Of a stretch of DNA of 64,000 nt, positions 43,406 to 51,891 are shown in pieces. The notes beneath the pieces were generated by a model, which ran no database searches, was not told the DNA's origin, and saw only the letters and a program-made list of their open reading frames with translations. The translations under genes were made by a program, and so were the position numbers. The stretch's first letter is position 1, and each line of letters opens with the position of its first letter. The stretch comes from Promethearchaeota archaeon Loki_b32 (GTDB lineage: Archaea > Asgardarchaeota > Lokiarchaeia > Sigyniarchaeales > SOKP01): NCBI GenBank assembly GCA_005223125.1, contig NJBH01000002.1, positions 62,001-126,000 of the forward strand. The letters are read 5' to 3'.

Positions 43406-44395
43406 TTGCAAGATATAAGTATCATCGAACGTAATAGGAAAATCAAAGATAAAATTTCTAGTAGATTAGATGGAATTAATGAACAATCCCGTAATTATAT
43501 AGAGGATATTATTACTCTGATTAATAGAGAGGTTGGGGTTAATAAAGTCTTATCTATTTTATTATTTGGGAGCCAAAGAGATAAAAATAATGAAGACATC
43601 TCTATTTTGTCTGATTGTGACTTACTGATAATTTTTAAGGATAGAGTTTCAAATCGTCACATTAAGGAAATTGAGAAGTATTTTATTTCATTAGAAATTA
43701 AGCATAAATTCAGAGAATTTAGTGATCATCTCTCTAAAAAAATCTTAGGTGTAATAAACCAAACTACTGGCATATTTATGAGTCATTTTCTAACTAAAAA
43801 GAGATATTGGAATGAAATTATCTTTCATAAAATATTTCGGGTGAATAAAGTTTTTTCATCAGTTTTTGCCCCTCGTAAAATTGTGCTTGGTAATATTCTT
43901 CTTAATAGTTCTATCCTCTATGGAGATGATTTAAGAGAGGAAATTAGGCCTAAAATTCAAATTACAATGCAAGAAATGTTTAGAAGTACTGTTATGAATC
44001 TTATGATCTCTCTTTTCTCTATTGCCATATCATTCCTTAAAAATTTAAATCCAACCAAATATCAATTAGAAGCAATAAAATGGTCTTTAAAAGCATCGAA
44101 TTATTATTGTTTTCGGGATTCAGAAAATCTAAATAATATTACTCAACGGTTTATTTCATTTGAAGGAAATAGATCGCAACCGAAGGCTACTAGATTTTTT
44201 TCTGAGTATCTTCAGTTAAGAAATTCACCACGTAATAATATGGGTTTTATGATTCGATGTCCAATAAGAATAATAAAAATTCATACGAAAGCTATCTTGT
44301 ATAAAAAATTGATTAAAAGAAAACAAAATTTAAGAATTCCTTATAGACCAAAGGAACCAATTATCCCAGATCGTACTTTTCCCTTAAGATTTTAA
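43406..44395 (+). CDS. Nucleotidyltransferase-domain protein
   Basis: A 329-residue protein. Residues 46-75 carry the polymerase-beta-like nucleotidyltransferase core: ILLFGSQRD, then ILSDCDLLIIF with the DxD metal ligands, as in the minimal nucleotidyltransferase (MNT) group. The rest is helical and basic toward the end (KLIKRKQNLR). It is possibly an RNA- or protein-modifying nucleotidyltransferase; no HEPN partner is adjacent. The start is TTG 43406; no nearer ATG precedes the core. Confidence 0.75.
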   Translation: MQDISIIERNRKIKDKISSRLDGINEQSRNYIEDIITLINREVGVNKVLSILLFGSQRDKNNEDISILSDCDLLIIFKDRVSNRHIKEIEKYFISLEIKHKFREFSDHLSKKILGVINQTTGIFMSHFLTKKRYWNEIIFHKIFRVNKVFSSVFAPRKIVLGNILLNSSILYGDDLREEIRPKIQITMQEMFRSTVMNLMISLFSIAISFLKNLNPTKYQLEAIKWSLKASNYYCFRDSENLNNITQRFISFEGNRSQPKATRFFSEYLQLRNSPRNNMGFMIRCPIRIIKIHTKAILYKKLIKRKQNLRIPYRPKEPIIPDRTFPLRF

Positions 44396-44557
44396 TCAAG
44401 GAATTACATATTTGAAAACAAAAATGTCTTATAAAAAAATTTAAAAATAAAATAAAAATATAAATATTTTTTAAATTATTTAGAATTGTGTTGGTAAAGA
44501 AATTTTTATTACAAAAGCTTATTAAAATAATAAGAATTTAATAAAGAGGAGAAAAAT

Positions 44558-45106
44558 ATGGCAGAAGAAGTTGATATTCGCGAATTGTTTTTTGATATAT
44601 TAGATATTGTAAAATTTGAGCTCAAATTCTATAGATATAAGGAATCTCCGATGTTTGAACGCATTGTAAAAACTCGGGTATTTCAACAAAAGCTTCAAAA
44701 ATTGAAAGATTTTATCAACACTTATTTTGATATTATGTATAAAGATGAAGATAGTCCAATTAACCAAGTTGCTCTTCACACTCAACTTGATAATATAGCT
44801 CGCCTAACTAATTATTATGATGATTTATCCGACTTTTATACAGATCATACTAAAATTATGATTACAAGGGAAAAATTACAAGGGTTAATTGACTATTCAC
44901 ACGTCGAGATACTATTCTTGGTGTTCACTAATATCCTCGATTGGGAGCATTACAAGGCCAGTTTATTATTTCCCACTGATAAGGCTAAAGAAAAACTACT
45001 GAAAGAATTCCTCGCCAAACTGGCTAGCTCCGATATTAAAGACGTAGACGATATTGTTGACTTAGAACAAGCTATTGATGACTTTGTTCAGAGTATCGAA
45101 GCTTAG
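44558..45106 (+). CDS. Hypothetical helical protein
   Basis: Not recognised. An acidic 182-residue all-helical protein without membrane segments. It has a good ribosome site (GAGGAG at about 44546) 7 bp before the ATG, better than most in the window, hinting at strong expression. Its internal codon use and composition match neighbours. The downstream MoaD-like pseudogene is 140 bp away. Confidence 0.65.
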   Translation: MAEEVDIRELFFDILDIVKFELKFYRYKESPMFERIVKTRVFQQKLQKLKDFINTYFDIMYKDEDSPINQVALHTQLDNIARLTNYYDDLSDFYTDHTKIMITREKLQGLIDYSHVEILFLVFTNILDWEHYKASLLFPTDKAKEKLLKEFLAKLASSDIKDVDDIVDLEQAIDDFVQSIEA

Positions 45107-45246
45107 TTTTCAAGTAAATCTTTCTTATTTTTATTTAACACTTATTTTTAATCCATAAAAGGAATATTTATATTAAAGCTGGCTTGTTCTTTTCATGAGA
45201 AATTACAAATTTATAATTATAAACATAAATTTTATGTTCAAAATAC

Positions 45247-45525
45247 ATGACGATAAAAGTAAAATTATATGGAGATTTAGTTGAAAAAGCACCTCAACTT
45301 AGTAATAACTTTGGTATTCCAAGTAATTTAATTATCGAAACCGATGGGATAAAAACTGTACAGGATATTTTAAACAGATGCTTTATAACAACGGAATAAA
45401 TCAGTCATATCTTTGTAAATGGTAAATACTCCGGACTAGGAAAAGAAGTTAAAAATGGAGATCGCGTTGGAATATTTCCTAAGAGGATGGGATTAATATT
45501 TGTAGAAATTGAATCGCCTTTTTAG
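45247..45525 (+). pseudogene. MoaD/ThiS-like gene interrupted by an ochre codon
   Basis: One frame from ATG 45247 to TAG 45523 encodes a 92-codon ubiquitin-like protein, except for TAA at 45397-45399. The first half is MTIKVKLYGDLVEKAPQLSN up to TTE; the second is ISHIFVNGKYSGLGKEVKNG, DRVGIFPKRMGLIFVEI. The pattern (IKVKLYG; FVNGKYSGLGKEVKNGDRV) is a MoaD/ThiS beta-grasp, but without the Gly-Gly tail, so it could be an uncharged ubiquitin-like relative. A single GAA or CAA to TAA change would explain it. Real decay or a sequencing error are both possible. Confidence 0.7.
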
Positions 45526-45666
45526 AAATATTGACCAGTAAATACCTTTTTTCCTATGAGAAAATCGACAATAAATACAATTAAATATGTAATTCATTAT
45601 GTGTTTGCTTAAGCAGTGTAGAAATAAAAAAAAATAAGGTAAAATTAAGGGATATTATTTTTTAAA

Positions 45667-45933
45667 ATGGCCGATTGCTTCGACAAAATCTTGGAAATAT
45701 GTGAGAATAGTGAGATAAAGAGATACAAGGCTCTAATTAAATTGATGCAGGATCTCGATAAAGAAATATCAAATGCAATACGAGTCAGAAATTGTTTGAT
45801 TTTATTAGTTAATCTATGCTTTAATCCTGATTCACCGGATTATGCCTATAATAAAGGTAAATCATCAGAATCTCTTTCAGCAGAAGAAAGAGTTGAAATG
45901 CTCGAATTATTAAAATGTGAATTTAATAACTAG
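45667..45933 (+). CDS. Small hypothetical protein
   Basis: Not recognised. An 88-residue helical protein with five Cys (CFDKILEIC, RNCLIL, NLCFNP, LLKCEF) and a Pro/Asp loop (FNPDSPDYAY). It is between the broken MoaD-like gene and the convergent MFS gene, which ends 9 bp away. It starts at ATG 45667 after an A-rich leader. Confidence 0.6.
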   Translation: MADCFDKILEICENSEIKRYKALIKLMQDLDKEISNAIRVRNCLILLVNLCFNPDSPDYAYNKGKSSESLSAEERVEMLELLKCEFNN

Positions 45934-45941
45934 TTCTAATA

Positions 45942-48215
45942 TTAAAAAACTTTAAAATCGGTTTCTTTCCACCTTTCATATAGGTTGAAGATATCTTCAA
46001 TTTTTCCCAAAGTCTCTATGAGTACTTTTTGAGTTTTTTTATCATCTTGAAATGTATCGACAATTACATCGTAAATTTCTACATCAAATTCTTGAGCAAG
46101 ATCAGAAATTTTTCTTAAATCTTCTATTTGAATACCTTCTTCCTTTAAATGATTGAAAGCATTTTCTACTACTTTTCTTAATTTGATAGTAGCATTTAAT
46201 GAGTTAGAACATTTATCAAATAGTTCTTGTTCTTTATCGCGTACAATTGACTCCTCTTCTGATAAATCAGGCTTCTCTTCGACAATTTCTAGTCTTTCAT
46301 TTAATAAATATTTCACACGTTCGTAGATTTTAATGGCTTCATCAATTTTACCTAAGCTTTTTATCAAATGATTAGTGCTATTAAGTCTAGCTTCAAGAAT
46401 TTTTAAGTAGGCATCTTCATAATAGGTTTGAATTTCACCGAAGGTACTTTTTTCATATTCGCTGATTCTATAGTAGATCTGTCCCAATTCATTCTTTAAC
46501 TGATTTATTTCCTGAGCAGTTAAATTTTCGTTATTTAGCTGTTTATAAATCTGGTTGGTTTCTTGTCTAATTAATAAAATTCTTAAATACATTATATGGG
46601 CTTTTTTTTCTATATTAGTAATACTCCGAGATACACCCTCTCGCTCACAGAATTTAAAAATCTTTAATGAATCATTAATCAATTTATTGAATTTCTTTTG
46701 ATCCTTTCGAATATAATATTTTGAGTCTTGAAATTTTTGAATAGCTCTATCCATTTGAATTTCTAATTCAAATATATAATCAATTAAACTAATCTGTTTT
46801 CGTTCTGATAAAATTCTCGATTTATAAGTCATATCCTTTTCTACATTTCTACTAGCTAAGAACCATAATAATGCCGCAGGAAGCCAAAAAAATATTGAAA
46901 AAAATATCATGTTAAAAATGCTTCCAAGTAAAGTGATAAGAGTAAAGGATATTAACAATGTTACACCCTTACTTATTTGTTCCGATAGTTTGAAAAAGGA
47001 AGCAGCAGTTCCTTTATGTTCTGGCATATTAACATCAATCATCACGGCATTCCGATTAGCTACAGGGCCAGCTCCCAGCATTGAAGCCATTAACGCAAAA
47101 ATAAAGAAAACAATATATGTAGGATATGCTACAAATATTTGACCAATAGTACGTATAATATATGAAAAAAGGTCTTCTGTAGGAATTGGGCTTGGATAAT
47201 CAATATCTAATATAGTAAGATTAATTGGTCTTAATGAAAGAAGTAATATGATAGCAAAAGGTATTGAAAAAATCAGGCATATAGTCGCCAATCTAGCTCT
47301 ATTTTTTTTATTGCGTCTAAATAATATATCTCCTAAACGGGCAAAAATCGCATTTCCAAGAAGATACCCCACTCCAACCATACCTGCAAATATCGTAGAA
47401 GTTTGCAATCTAATTTCTGCAGGAATCTGATGAAAGTATTGGAGGGTTAACATTGAAGTTGTAAAATAAACTAAAACTGTACCTGGTATAATAGAAAAAA
47501 AACCCTGAACAATTAAATATAGATTTGTCTTTTTCCTTATTATTCCTCCTAAATCTTTTTTAGAAATTCGATAACTGTATTCCAAATCTAATTCGATTAA
47601 TTCTAAAAGTTCATCTTCACCTGCGCCACGCTGAGGAATTTTAACAAAAAACAGAATGAAAATTACTATAATACTTATCCCAGACAAGAGAAGAAACGGA
47701 AACCTCCATGTGAATATAGGTCCAAGAAAAGATGACATTCCTTGACCTACTCCATTGGATATGGAACTTAAAATTGCTAAAGTTCCAAACCAACCAGATC
47801 TTTCTTCAGCGGGGATCGCATCTGAAATTACTGAATATCCAACTGGTAATACACATCCTAAACCAGCTCCGCTTGATACTCTTGAAATTACTAACATAAA
47901 GTATGTTGAAGAAAAAGCAGTTAAAAGCATTCCTAAAGTCCATGAGAATGCTCCTATTATGAGTACTTTCCCTCGATCAACGCGATCTGCCCAATAACCC
48001 CATAATAAAGCAAAAACGGCGCTAATTAGTACAAAAAAAGCATCTGGAATTGCAATTAATGCTTCAGGGATATTAAACTCTTGCTGTATCGCCGCATAAC
48101 TAGGAATGAGCATATTAGCACATGCAGTCGATACAAAAAGTAATAGCATGACTAATATAATTGGTGCCAGATCTTTGAATTTCACCGTAGTTAGTTGAAA
48201 GCGTCCAATAAGCAA
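45942..48215 (-). CDS. MFS transporter with long C-terminal helical domain
   Basis: Major facilitator superfamily protein, 757 residues. About 12 helices fill residues 15-470. The loop 2-3 motif WGYWADRVDRGKVLIIG is near 70-86 and the second-half equivalent FARLGDILFRRNKKNR near 287-302, the normal MFS signature pair. The last 280 residues are an acidic helical extension (for example IYERVKYLLNERLEIVEEKP) with no known domain, unusual for MFS and probably cytoplasmic. Substrate unknown. ATG 48215 gives a hydrophilic start of only a few residues before helix 1. Confidence 0.82.
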   Translation of the reverse strand: MLIGRFQLTTVKFKDLAPIILVMLLLFVSTACANMLIPSYAAIQQEFNIPEALIAIPDAFFVLISAVFALLWGYWADRVDRGKVLIIGAFSWTLGMLLTAFSSTYFMLVISRVSSGAGLGCVLPVGYSVISDAIPAEERSGWFGTLAILSSISNGVGQGMSSFLGPIFTWRFPFLLLSGISIIVIFILFFVKIPQRGAGEDELLELIELDLEYSYRISKKDLGGIIRKKTNLYLIVQGFFSIIPGTVLVYFTTSMLTLQYFHQIPAEIRLQTSTIFAGMVGVGYLLGNAIFARLGDILFRRNKKNRARLATICLIFSIPFAIILLLSLRPINLTILDIDYPSPIPTEDLFSYIIRTIGQIFVAYPTYIVFFIFALMASMLGAGPVANRNAVMIDVNMPEHKGTAASFFKLSEQISKGVTLLISFTLITLLGSIFNMIFFSIFFWLPAALLWFLASRNVEKDMTYKSRILSERKQISLIDYIFELEIQMDRAIQKFQDSKYYIRKDQKKFNKLINDSLKIFKFCEREGVSRSITNIEKKAHIMYLRILLIRQETNQIYKQLNNENLTAQEINQLKNELGQIYYRISEYEKSTFGEIQTYYEDAYLKILEARLNSTNHLIKSLGKIDEAIKIYERVKYLLNERLEIVEEKPDLSEEESIVRDKEQELFDKCSNSLNATIKLRKVVENAFNHLKEEGIQIEDLRKISDLAQEFDVEIYDVIVDTFQDDKKTQKVLIETLGKIEDIFNLYERWKETDFKVF

Positions 48216-48275
48216 CTACCATTTGAATGTAATTATAATAAATAGCATTTGAGTCTTAAAAAAATTTACAATGAT

Positions 48276-48983
48276 TTATTTCAATGACAAGTAATAATCC
48301 AGTGTCGCGTCAACATGGATTTGTAAAGTATCAAATAATTTAATTTTAGTATCATTTTGATTTAAAATTAACGGTAGCTCAGTGCATCCTAAAATAACTC
48401 CATCTACTTCATAATTATTTATAATTTGAAGTAAGTTTTTCTTAGATTCTTGCTTAAAAAAACCAATTACTAGTTCATCAAAAATGATTTTATCTATAAT
48501 ATCTTGTTCTTCATTGGAAGGAGTTATAGCCTCTATACCTTGTTCTTTGCAATGTTCTTGATAAAAAGTAGATTGCATTGTGAATTTTATACCTAAAAGT
48601 AATAATTTTTTCATTTTTTCTTGTTGTGCTTTCTCTGCTGTGGCTTTTACAATACTTAAAATTGGAACTTTTGCTAATTTATCCAGATCTTCATATACGG
48701 CATGTGGTGAGTTTGCTGCCATTACAATAAATGATACTCCCCCATTTTCTAAAGATTTTATACCACTCATTAAATATTCTATATACTTTGCTTTATTATT
48801 TCCGAGTTCATAATCAGTAAGTTTCTGAAAATTCAAACTAAAAATTAATAACTCGGGATAATTATAATCATTAAACTTCTCATAATACTTCTCGAGTATT
48901 AAATCATAATATTTAATAGTTGATTCATAGGACATCCCTCCTAAAATGCCAATCCTATTCACTTTTTTTAAACCTCCTATCAA
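48276..48983 (-). CDS. Aspartate/glutamate racemase family protein
   Basis: A 235-residue Asp/Glu racemase fold. The C-terminal motif ILGCTELPLIL contains the second catalytic Cys. The N-terminal motif, normally with Cys or Thr (CNT, or TNT in the single-Cys L-Asp/Glu enzymes), reads VMAANSPHAVYED, so Ala sits there. The N-terminus is GILGGMSYESTIKYY, as in the YgeA-like branch. With only one catalytic residue it may act on one stereoisomer or have lost racemisation. It is 15 bp downstream of the methyltransferase gene's stop, and both are minus-strand. Confidence 0.82.
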   Translation of the reverse strand: MIGGLKKVNRIGILGGMSYESTIKYYDLILEKYYEKFNDYNYPELLIFSLNFQKLTDYELGNNKAKYIEYLMSGIKSLENGGVSFIVMAANSPHAVYEDLDKLAKVPILSIVKATAEKAQQEKMKKLLLLGIKFTMQSTFYQEHCKEQGIEAITPSNEEQDIIDKIIFDELVIGFFKQESKKNLLQIINNYEVDGVILGCTELPLILNQNDTKIKLFDTLQIHVDATLDYYLSLK

Positions 48984-48998
48984 GTTTAAAGTCGATAA

Positions 48999-49547
48999 CT
49001 AATAATAAATTCTATCTGTAAAAACTTTTCCTTTCTCTGAAATCTCTATTCCTTCCATTTCTAATAGGGCACGTTTCATTTTAATACCACCTTGATATCC
49101 TCCGAGATTACCATCTGTTTTGATTGCCCGATGACAAGGAATAATAATGGGAAATGGATTTTTGGCCAAGCAGTTTCCAACTACTCTCGCTCCATTATTT
49201 ACCCCTATTTGATTTGCAATTCTTTTGTAGGTACTTACCCACCCTCTTGGTACCCGAAATTCTGCCAAGAGTACCTTTTCTTGAATTTCAGAACATTTTG
49301 TAAAATCAACTAATTCCAATTCAAAATCTACCTCTTCGCCTTTTAAAAATCCTTGGATTTTCTCACAAAGCGCTGTAATTAAATGAGATGTTCCTAATTC
49401 AATTCTTTTGAAAGATCCTTGAGCTTTCTCTTCTGATTTTTGCTCAGGATCGCTAAGAAATATACGTTGTAGTTTTAAATCAGAACTCGTCTCCTTCCAT
49501 ACAATAGTGAACGTATCAAATGGAGAAGAAAAAGTACTATACTCCAT
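48999..49547 (-). CDS. ogt: Methylated-DNA--protein-cysteine methyltransferase (Ogt)
   Basis: Suicide repair protein for O6-alkylguanine, 182 residues. Active-site motif PFPIIIPCHRAIK with Cys138; the helix-turn-helix around VSTYKRIANQIG (about 104-115) and the Asn-hinge RVVGNCLAKN (about 121-130) precede it. An N-terminal 80-residue ribonuclease-H-like domain completes the standard architecture. It may be co-transcribed with the racemase-like gene that follows. Confidence 0.92.
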   Translation of the reverse strand: MEYSTFSSPFDTFTIVWKETSSDLKLQRIFLSDPEQKSEEKAQGSFKRIELGTSHLITALCEKIQGFLKGEEVDFELELVDFTKCSEIQEKVLLAEFRVPRGWVSTYKRIANQIGVNNGARVVGNCLAKNPFPIIIPCHRAIKTDGNLGGYQGGIKMKRALLEMEGIEISEKGKVFTDRIYY

Positions 49548-49679
49548 GCTTTATAACCATAATCAATAAAATTTAAAATTTTTTTATAAAATTTATTCGT
49601 GAAATCATCGTTTCACGATCTTTTATAATATATTAATCTCAATATCATTCTAATAATATTAGAGAGATATATTCGAGAA

Positions 49680-50051
49680 TTAATCAATTTCATAAACTTT
49701 TCCTGATTTGATTAACTTACATAAAAATGGGATATCATTATCCGGATTTCCTGTCATCTTACTTGAGATTGCTTTTAACTTTTTTCTCGGATGAAAATGG
49801 TGAGGCCGTGTGATAACATCCCATTTATCATCATAGTTATCATATCGACAACGATCTAATTCAAATTTCGAAAAAATAATGCTATAACTATATTCTCCAT
49901 AATTGTTATATCTAATAAATATTTGGACGTTATCCCTCAGTATAACATGAATTCTTGCTAGTTTGGGTTCAAAATTAATAGTTTTTAAGAGAATAGATAA
50001 GTGTTGATGAAGGAGTAATTTTGCTTTATCTAGTAGCTTTAAGCCTAGCAT
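49680..50051 (-). CDS. TumE-type toxin
   Basis: A 123-residue protein of TumE/DUF6516 type. The family core is seen as RCRYDNYDDKWDVITRPHHFHP (positions about 70-91), with RYDN and the HHxH cluster; these proteins are toxins in TumE-TumA pairs. The antitoxin gene lies upstream, 16 bp away. It ends 130 bp beyond ogt on the same strand. The assignment is by motif and pair structure. Confidence 0.75.
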   Translation of the reverse strand: MLGLKLLDKAKLLLHQHLSILLKTINFEPKLARIHVILRDNVQIFIRYNNYGEYSYSIIFSKFELDRCRYDNYDDKWDVITRPHHFHPRKKLKAISSKMTGNPDNDIPFLCKLIKSGKVYEID

Positions 50052-50067
50052 TAAAGATCATTTAAAT

Positions 50068-50310
50068 TTATTGATCATTCCATTCTTTTTTCAATAAAAA
50101 TAATTCTTCTCTTTGATCTAACAAATGTCTTAAAGTGATAGCATCGTCTTCTGCTTCCTCAATAGTTCCATCTTTTGCATCTTTAAGGAATTTAGAAGGC
50201 TCTTCATAATCCCATTTACTTAATATTTTATCAATTTCCTCATATAAGAACTTTAGTTTCAAATCTACTAACTCTTCTAATAATTCCTTTTCTACACGAA
50301 TACTAGTCAT
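50068..50310 (-). CDS. TumA-type antitoxin
   Basis: An 80-residue helical, acidic protein upstream of the TumE-like toxin. The N-terminal MTSIRVEKELLEELVDLK suggests a short DNA-binding strand-helix; the rest is Glu/Asp-rich (KDAKDGTIEEAEDDAITL). The partner position and size fit the antitoxin. Its start is the left boundary of the mobile debris. Confidence 0.65.
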   Translation of the reverse strand: MTSIRVEKELLEELVDLKLKFLYEEIDKILSKWDYEEPSKFLKDAKDGTIEEAEDDAITLRHLLDQREELFLLKKEWNDQ

Positions 50311-50396
50311 TTGCTCAACACCATCCTCTAGAAAACCTACTAAATATAAAAATCTTTATTTTTTATTGAAATTTGCTTGTCTTTAAATTTTTTCTG

Positions 50397-50618
50397 CTAC
50401 ACATATATGACCTCTTCAAGGATATATTGTTTCAATTCCTCTTTTAAGCTAGATTTTGATACTATATCAACTTTTTTAGTTTTTTTGAGAATCTCTTCTT
50501 TATAATTTACCATTTTTCTGACATTTTTTATACGATATTTTAATCTGGAGATATATTTTTTGGATGAAATGAAATTGGATTTTAGGAGAGTTAAGCTAAA
50601 TTGGATAAAAGGCGATTA
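50397..50618 (-). pseudogene. Decayed minus-strand coding fragment
   Basis: On the minus strand an open frame ends at 50397-50399 with KEELKQYILEEVIYV and contains KKVDIVSKSSLKE and SRLKYRIKNVRKMVNYKEE. It is Lys-rich and protein-like for about 70 codons but has no suitable start except an internal ATG. It may be the end of a lost mobile-element gene. Assignment weak. Confidence 0.35.
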
Positions 50619-50649
50619 ATATATCTGATGTAAAAGATAAATGTCGAAA

Positions 50650-50789
50650 TTATTCCTCAATGATAAAATCAGGCTGATAAATCTCATCATCTTCACTATC
50701 ATCTGGATCTTTCATGAATTTTAATAGGGCTTCAACAATTTTGTCTGGTCTCTTACCCTTTCCTGCTAACGCTTCAACTTTTTTACGAT
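50650..50789 (-). pseudogene. C-terminal fragment of a lost gene
   Basis: The minus strand reads KKVEALAGKGKRPDKIVEAL, then LKFMKDPDDSEDDEIYQPDF, ending IIEE at 50650-50652. It has no start and breaks exactly where the recombinase fragment begins on the other strand. The acidic tail with a KGKRPDKIVE helix suggests a protein C-terminus. Family unknown. Confidence 0.4.
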
Positions 50790-50791
50790 TC

Positions 50792-51160
50792 TTTAATTAC
50801 ATCCCAAAAAGCTTGGTCAAGTTTTTAGAGATTTTTCTTGAAGAAAGAAAATTAAAGAATGTAAAGACTAAAGCTTTATTTCTTTTCACACATTTAAAAA
50901 GATACAATGAAAGAGTGTTTAACGTATATTTAAAGAAAGTATTGAATGATTTGATTATTGAAAAAAATATCACCTGTCACACATTTAGAAGAACTTTAAA
51001 TACACTTAGAAAAGTTATGGGATGCCCTAATGAAGACCGAAAAATACTATTGAACCATAAAGTTCAAGATGTGAATGTAGAATCCTATGTAAAGATGAAT
51101 TATAAACAATATATCGAACTATATGATAAATGGTATCCTTATTATGAAGTAGTTCTTTAA
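50792..51160 (+). pseudogene. Tyrosine recombinase C-terminal fragment
   Basis: Residues in frame from about 50792 match the catalytic end of a phage/XerC-like tyrosine recombinase: the HxxR box in CHTFRRTLNTL, the LLNHK box, and the final Tyr in VESYVKMNYKQY. The first catalytic Arg domain and the N-terminal half are missing, and the upstream frame has a foreign origin, so the fragment is probably inactive. It marks a past integration event at the edge of the defence-like region. Confidence 0.7.
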
Positions 51161-51243
51161 ATTTTTCTTCATAAAAAGTCAATTTAATAAAAAAACCACA
51201 TAAAATGCTAAAAAACTCATACGATTAATCCTAATTTTACCAA

Positions 51244-51429
51244 TTACTTATTAATATTTTCTTTCAATTCTAATTTTACTTTTCTTATTCTTTTATTGGT
51301 TTCAAAAAGAGTTTTTTCATAATTTTCATAAGATTTAATTAATGTTTTAATCAAATCTTCTCTATCTTTGTTAGTTAATTCCAAATTTTCATTTTTTCTT
51401 AATTTCTTAAAATTAAATGAATCACTCAT
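51244..51429 (-). CDS. Small charged helical protein
   Basis: 61 residues, not recognised. Lys/Glu-rich coiled-coil-like helix (LTNKDREDLIKTLIKSYENY). Its ATG overlaps the stop of a tiny upstream ORF in an ATGA, so it is translationally coupled. Possibly of viral or plasmid origin. Confidence 0.5.
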   Translation of the reverse strand: MSDSFNFKKLRKNENLELTNKDREDLIKTLIKSYENYEKTLFETNKRIRKVKLELKENINK

Positions 51430-51542
51430 ATGAAAGGTTTCTCACCATTATTATTGTTTGAATTTTTATTATTTGTAAAAACCTCTTTGAGAGCTCGAGA
51501 GTAAGATTTAAGCACATTATTTATTTTATTCTTTATCTCCAT
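51426..51542 (-). CDS. Tiny ORF coupled to the 61-residue protein
   Basis: 38 codons from ATG 51540-51542, MEIKNKINNVLKSYSRALKE then an Asn-rich run and GEKPFI. The stop TGA overlaps the next ATG (ATGA). The overlap and Lys/Ser helix suggest a real short gene, but there is no homology evidence. It is divergent from the HEPN gene. Confidence 0.4.
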   Translation of the reverse strand: MEIKNKINNVLKSYSRALKEVFTNNKNSNNNNGEKPFI

Positions 51543-51891
51543 TTTTATTTTAATAATAATTAACCTTTCTTAATTAAAAGACCTTTGTATTAATGTATTA
51601 TGCGTATCAAATGTTTCAATTGAAACTTTTTACAGAATATTTAATTAAAACTTATAGATATAAATTATCTTAATTTATGATAAATTATCATATGATATAT
51701 AAATAAATTATAATTATAATTTACTTTTTCTTAGGTTTAAATTATAATAATCTTAGAAAAGTGCGTAATCAAATCAAAATATAGTTATATTTTATGCAAA
51801 AAATGACTATATTTTAGTTCAAATATGACTATATCTTACATAGTTATTAAAATAATTTCAAAAGTATATTACAATATTTTTAATATTTAAA
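51543..51891. other. AT-rich divergent intergenic region with iteron-like repeats
   Basis: About 350 bp, strongly AT-rich with several short palindromes (TTTCAATTGAAA near 51613, ATGATAAATTATCATATG near 51676-51693). Its right end has the three 22-bp-period repeats at 51781-51838, before the HEPN gene. It could be a control region or the replication origin of a lost element. Confidence 0.5.
51781..51838. repeat. Three 14-bp repeats with exact 22-bp period
   Basis: ATAGTTATATTTTA (51781-51794), ATGACTATATTTTA (51803-51816), ATGACTATATCTTA (51825-51838). Each starts 22 bp after the one before, two helical turns, so bound proteins would lie on one face. They end 53 bp before the HEPN ATG. They may be operator sites for this gene or plasmid-type iterons. 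Confidence 0.6.

Larger units (their letters stand above)
50311..50791. other. Region of decayed coding fragments
   Basis: No intact gene is present in about 480 bp. It holds two minus-strand fragments (50397-50618 and 50650-50789) described separately, then the junction with the plus-strand recombinase fragment near 50790. Nothing else is recognised; the region looks like mobile-element debris. Confidence 0.5.

Noticed and set aside
45397-45399. Programmed recoding (selenocysteine or pyrrolysine) in the MoaD-like gene
   Set aside because: The interrupting codon is TAA, not TGA or TAG, and no structured element is seen nearby.
45667-45933. UPF0147 family protein
   Set aside because: Size is similar, but the family's VPRNIRR pattern is missing and Cys residues are spread differently.
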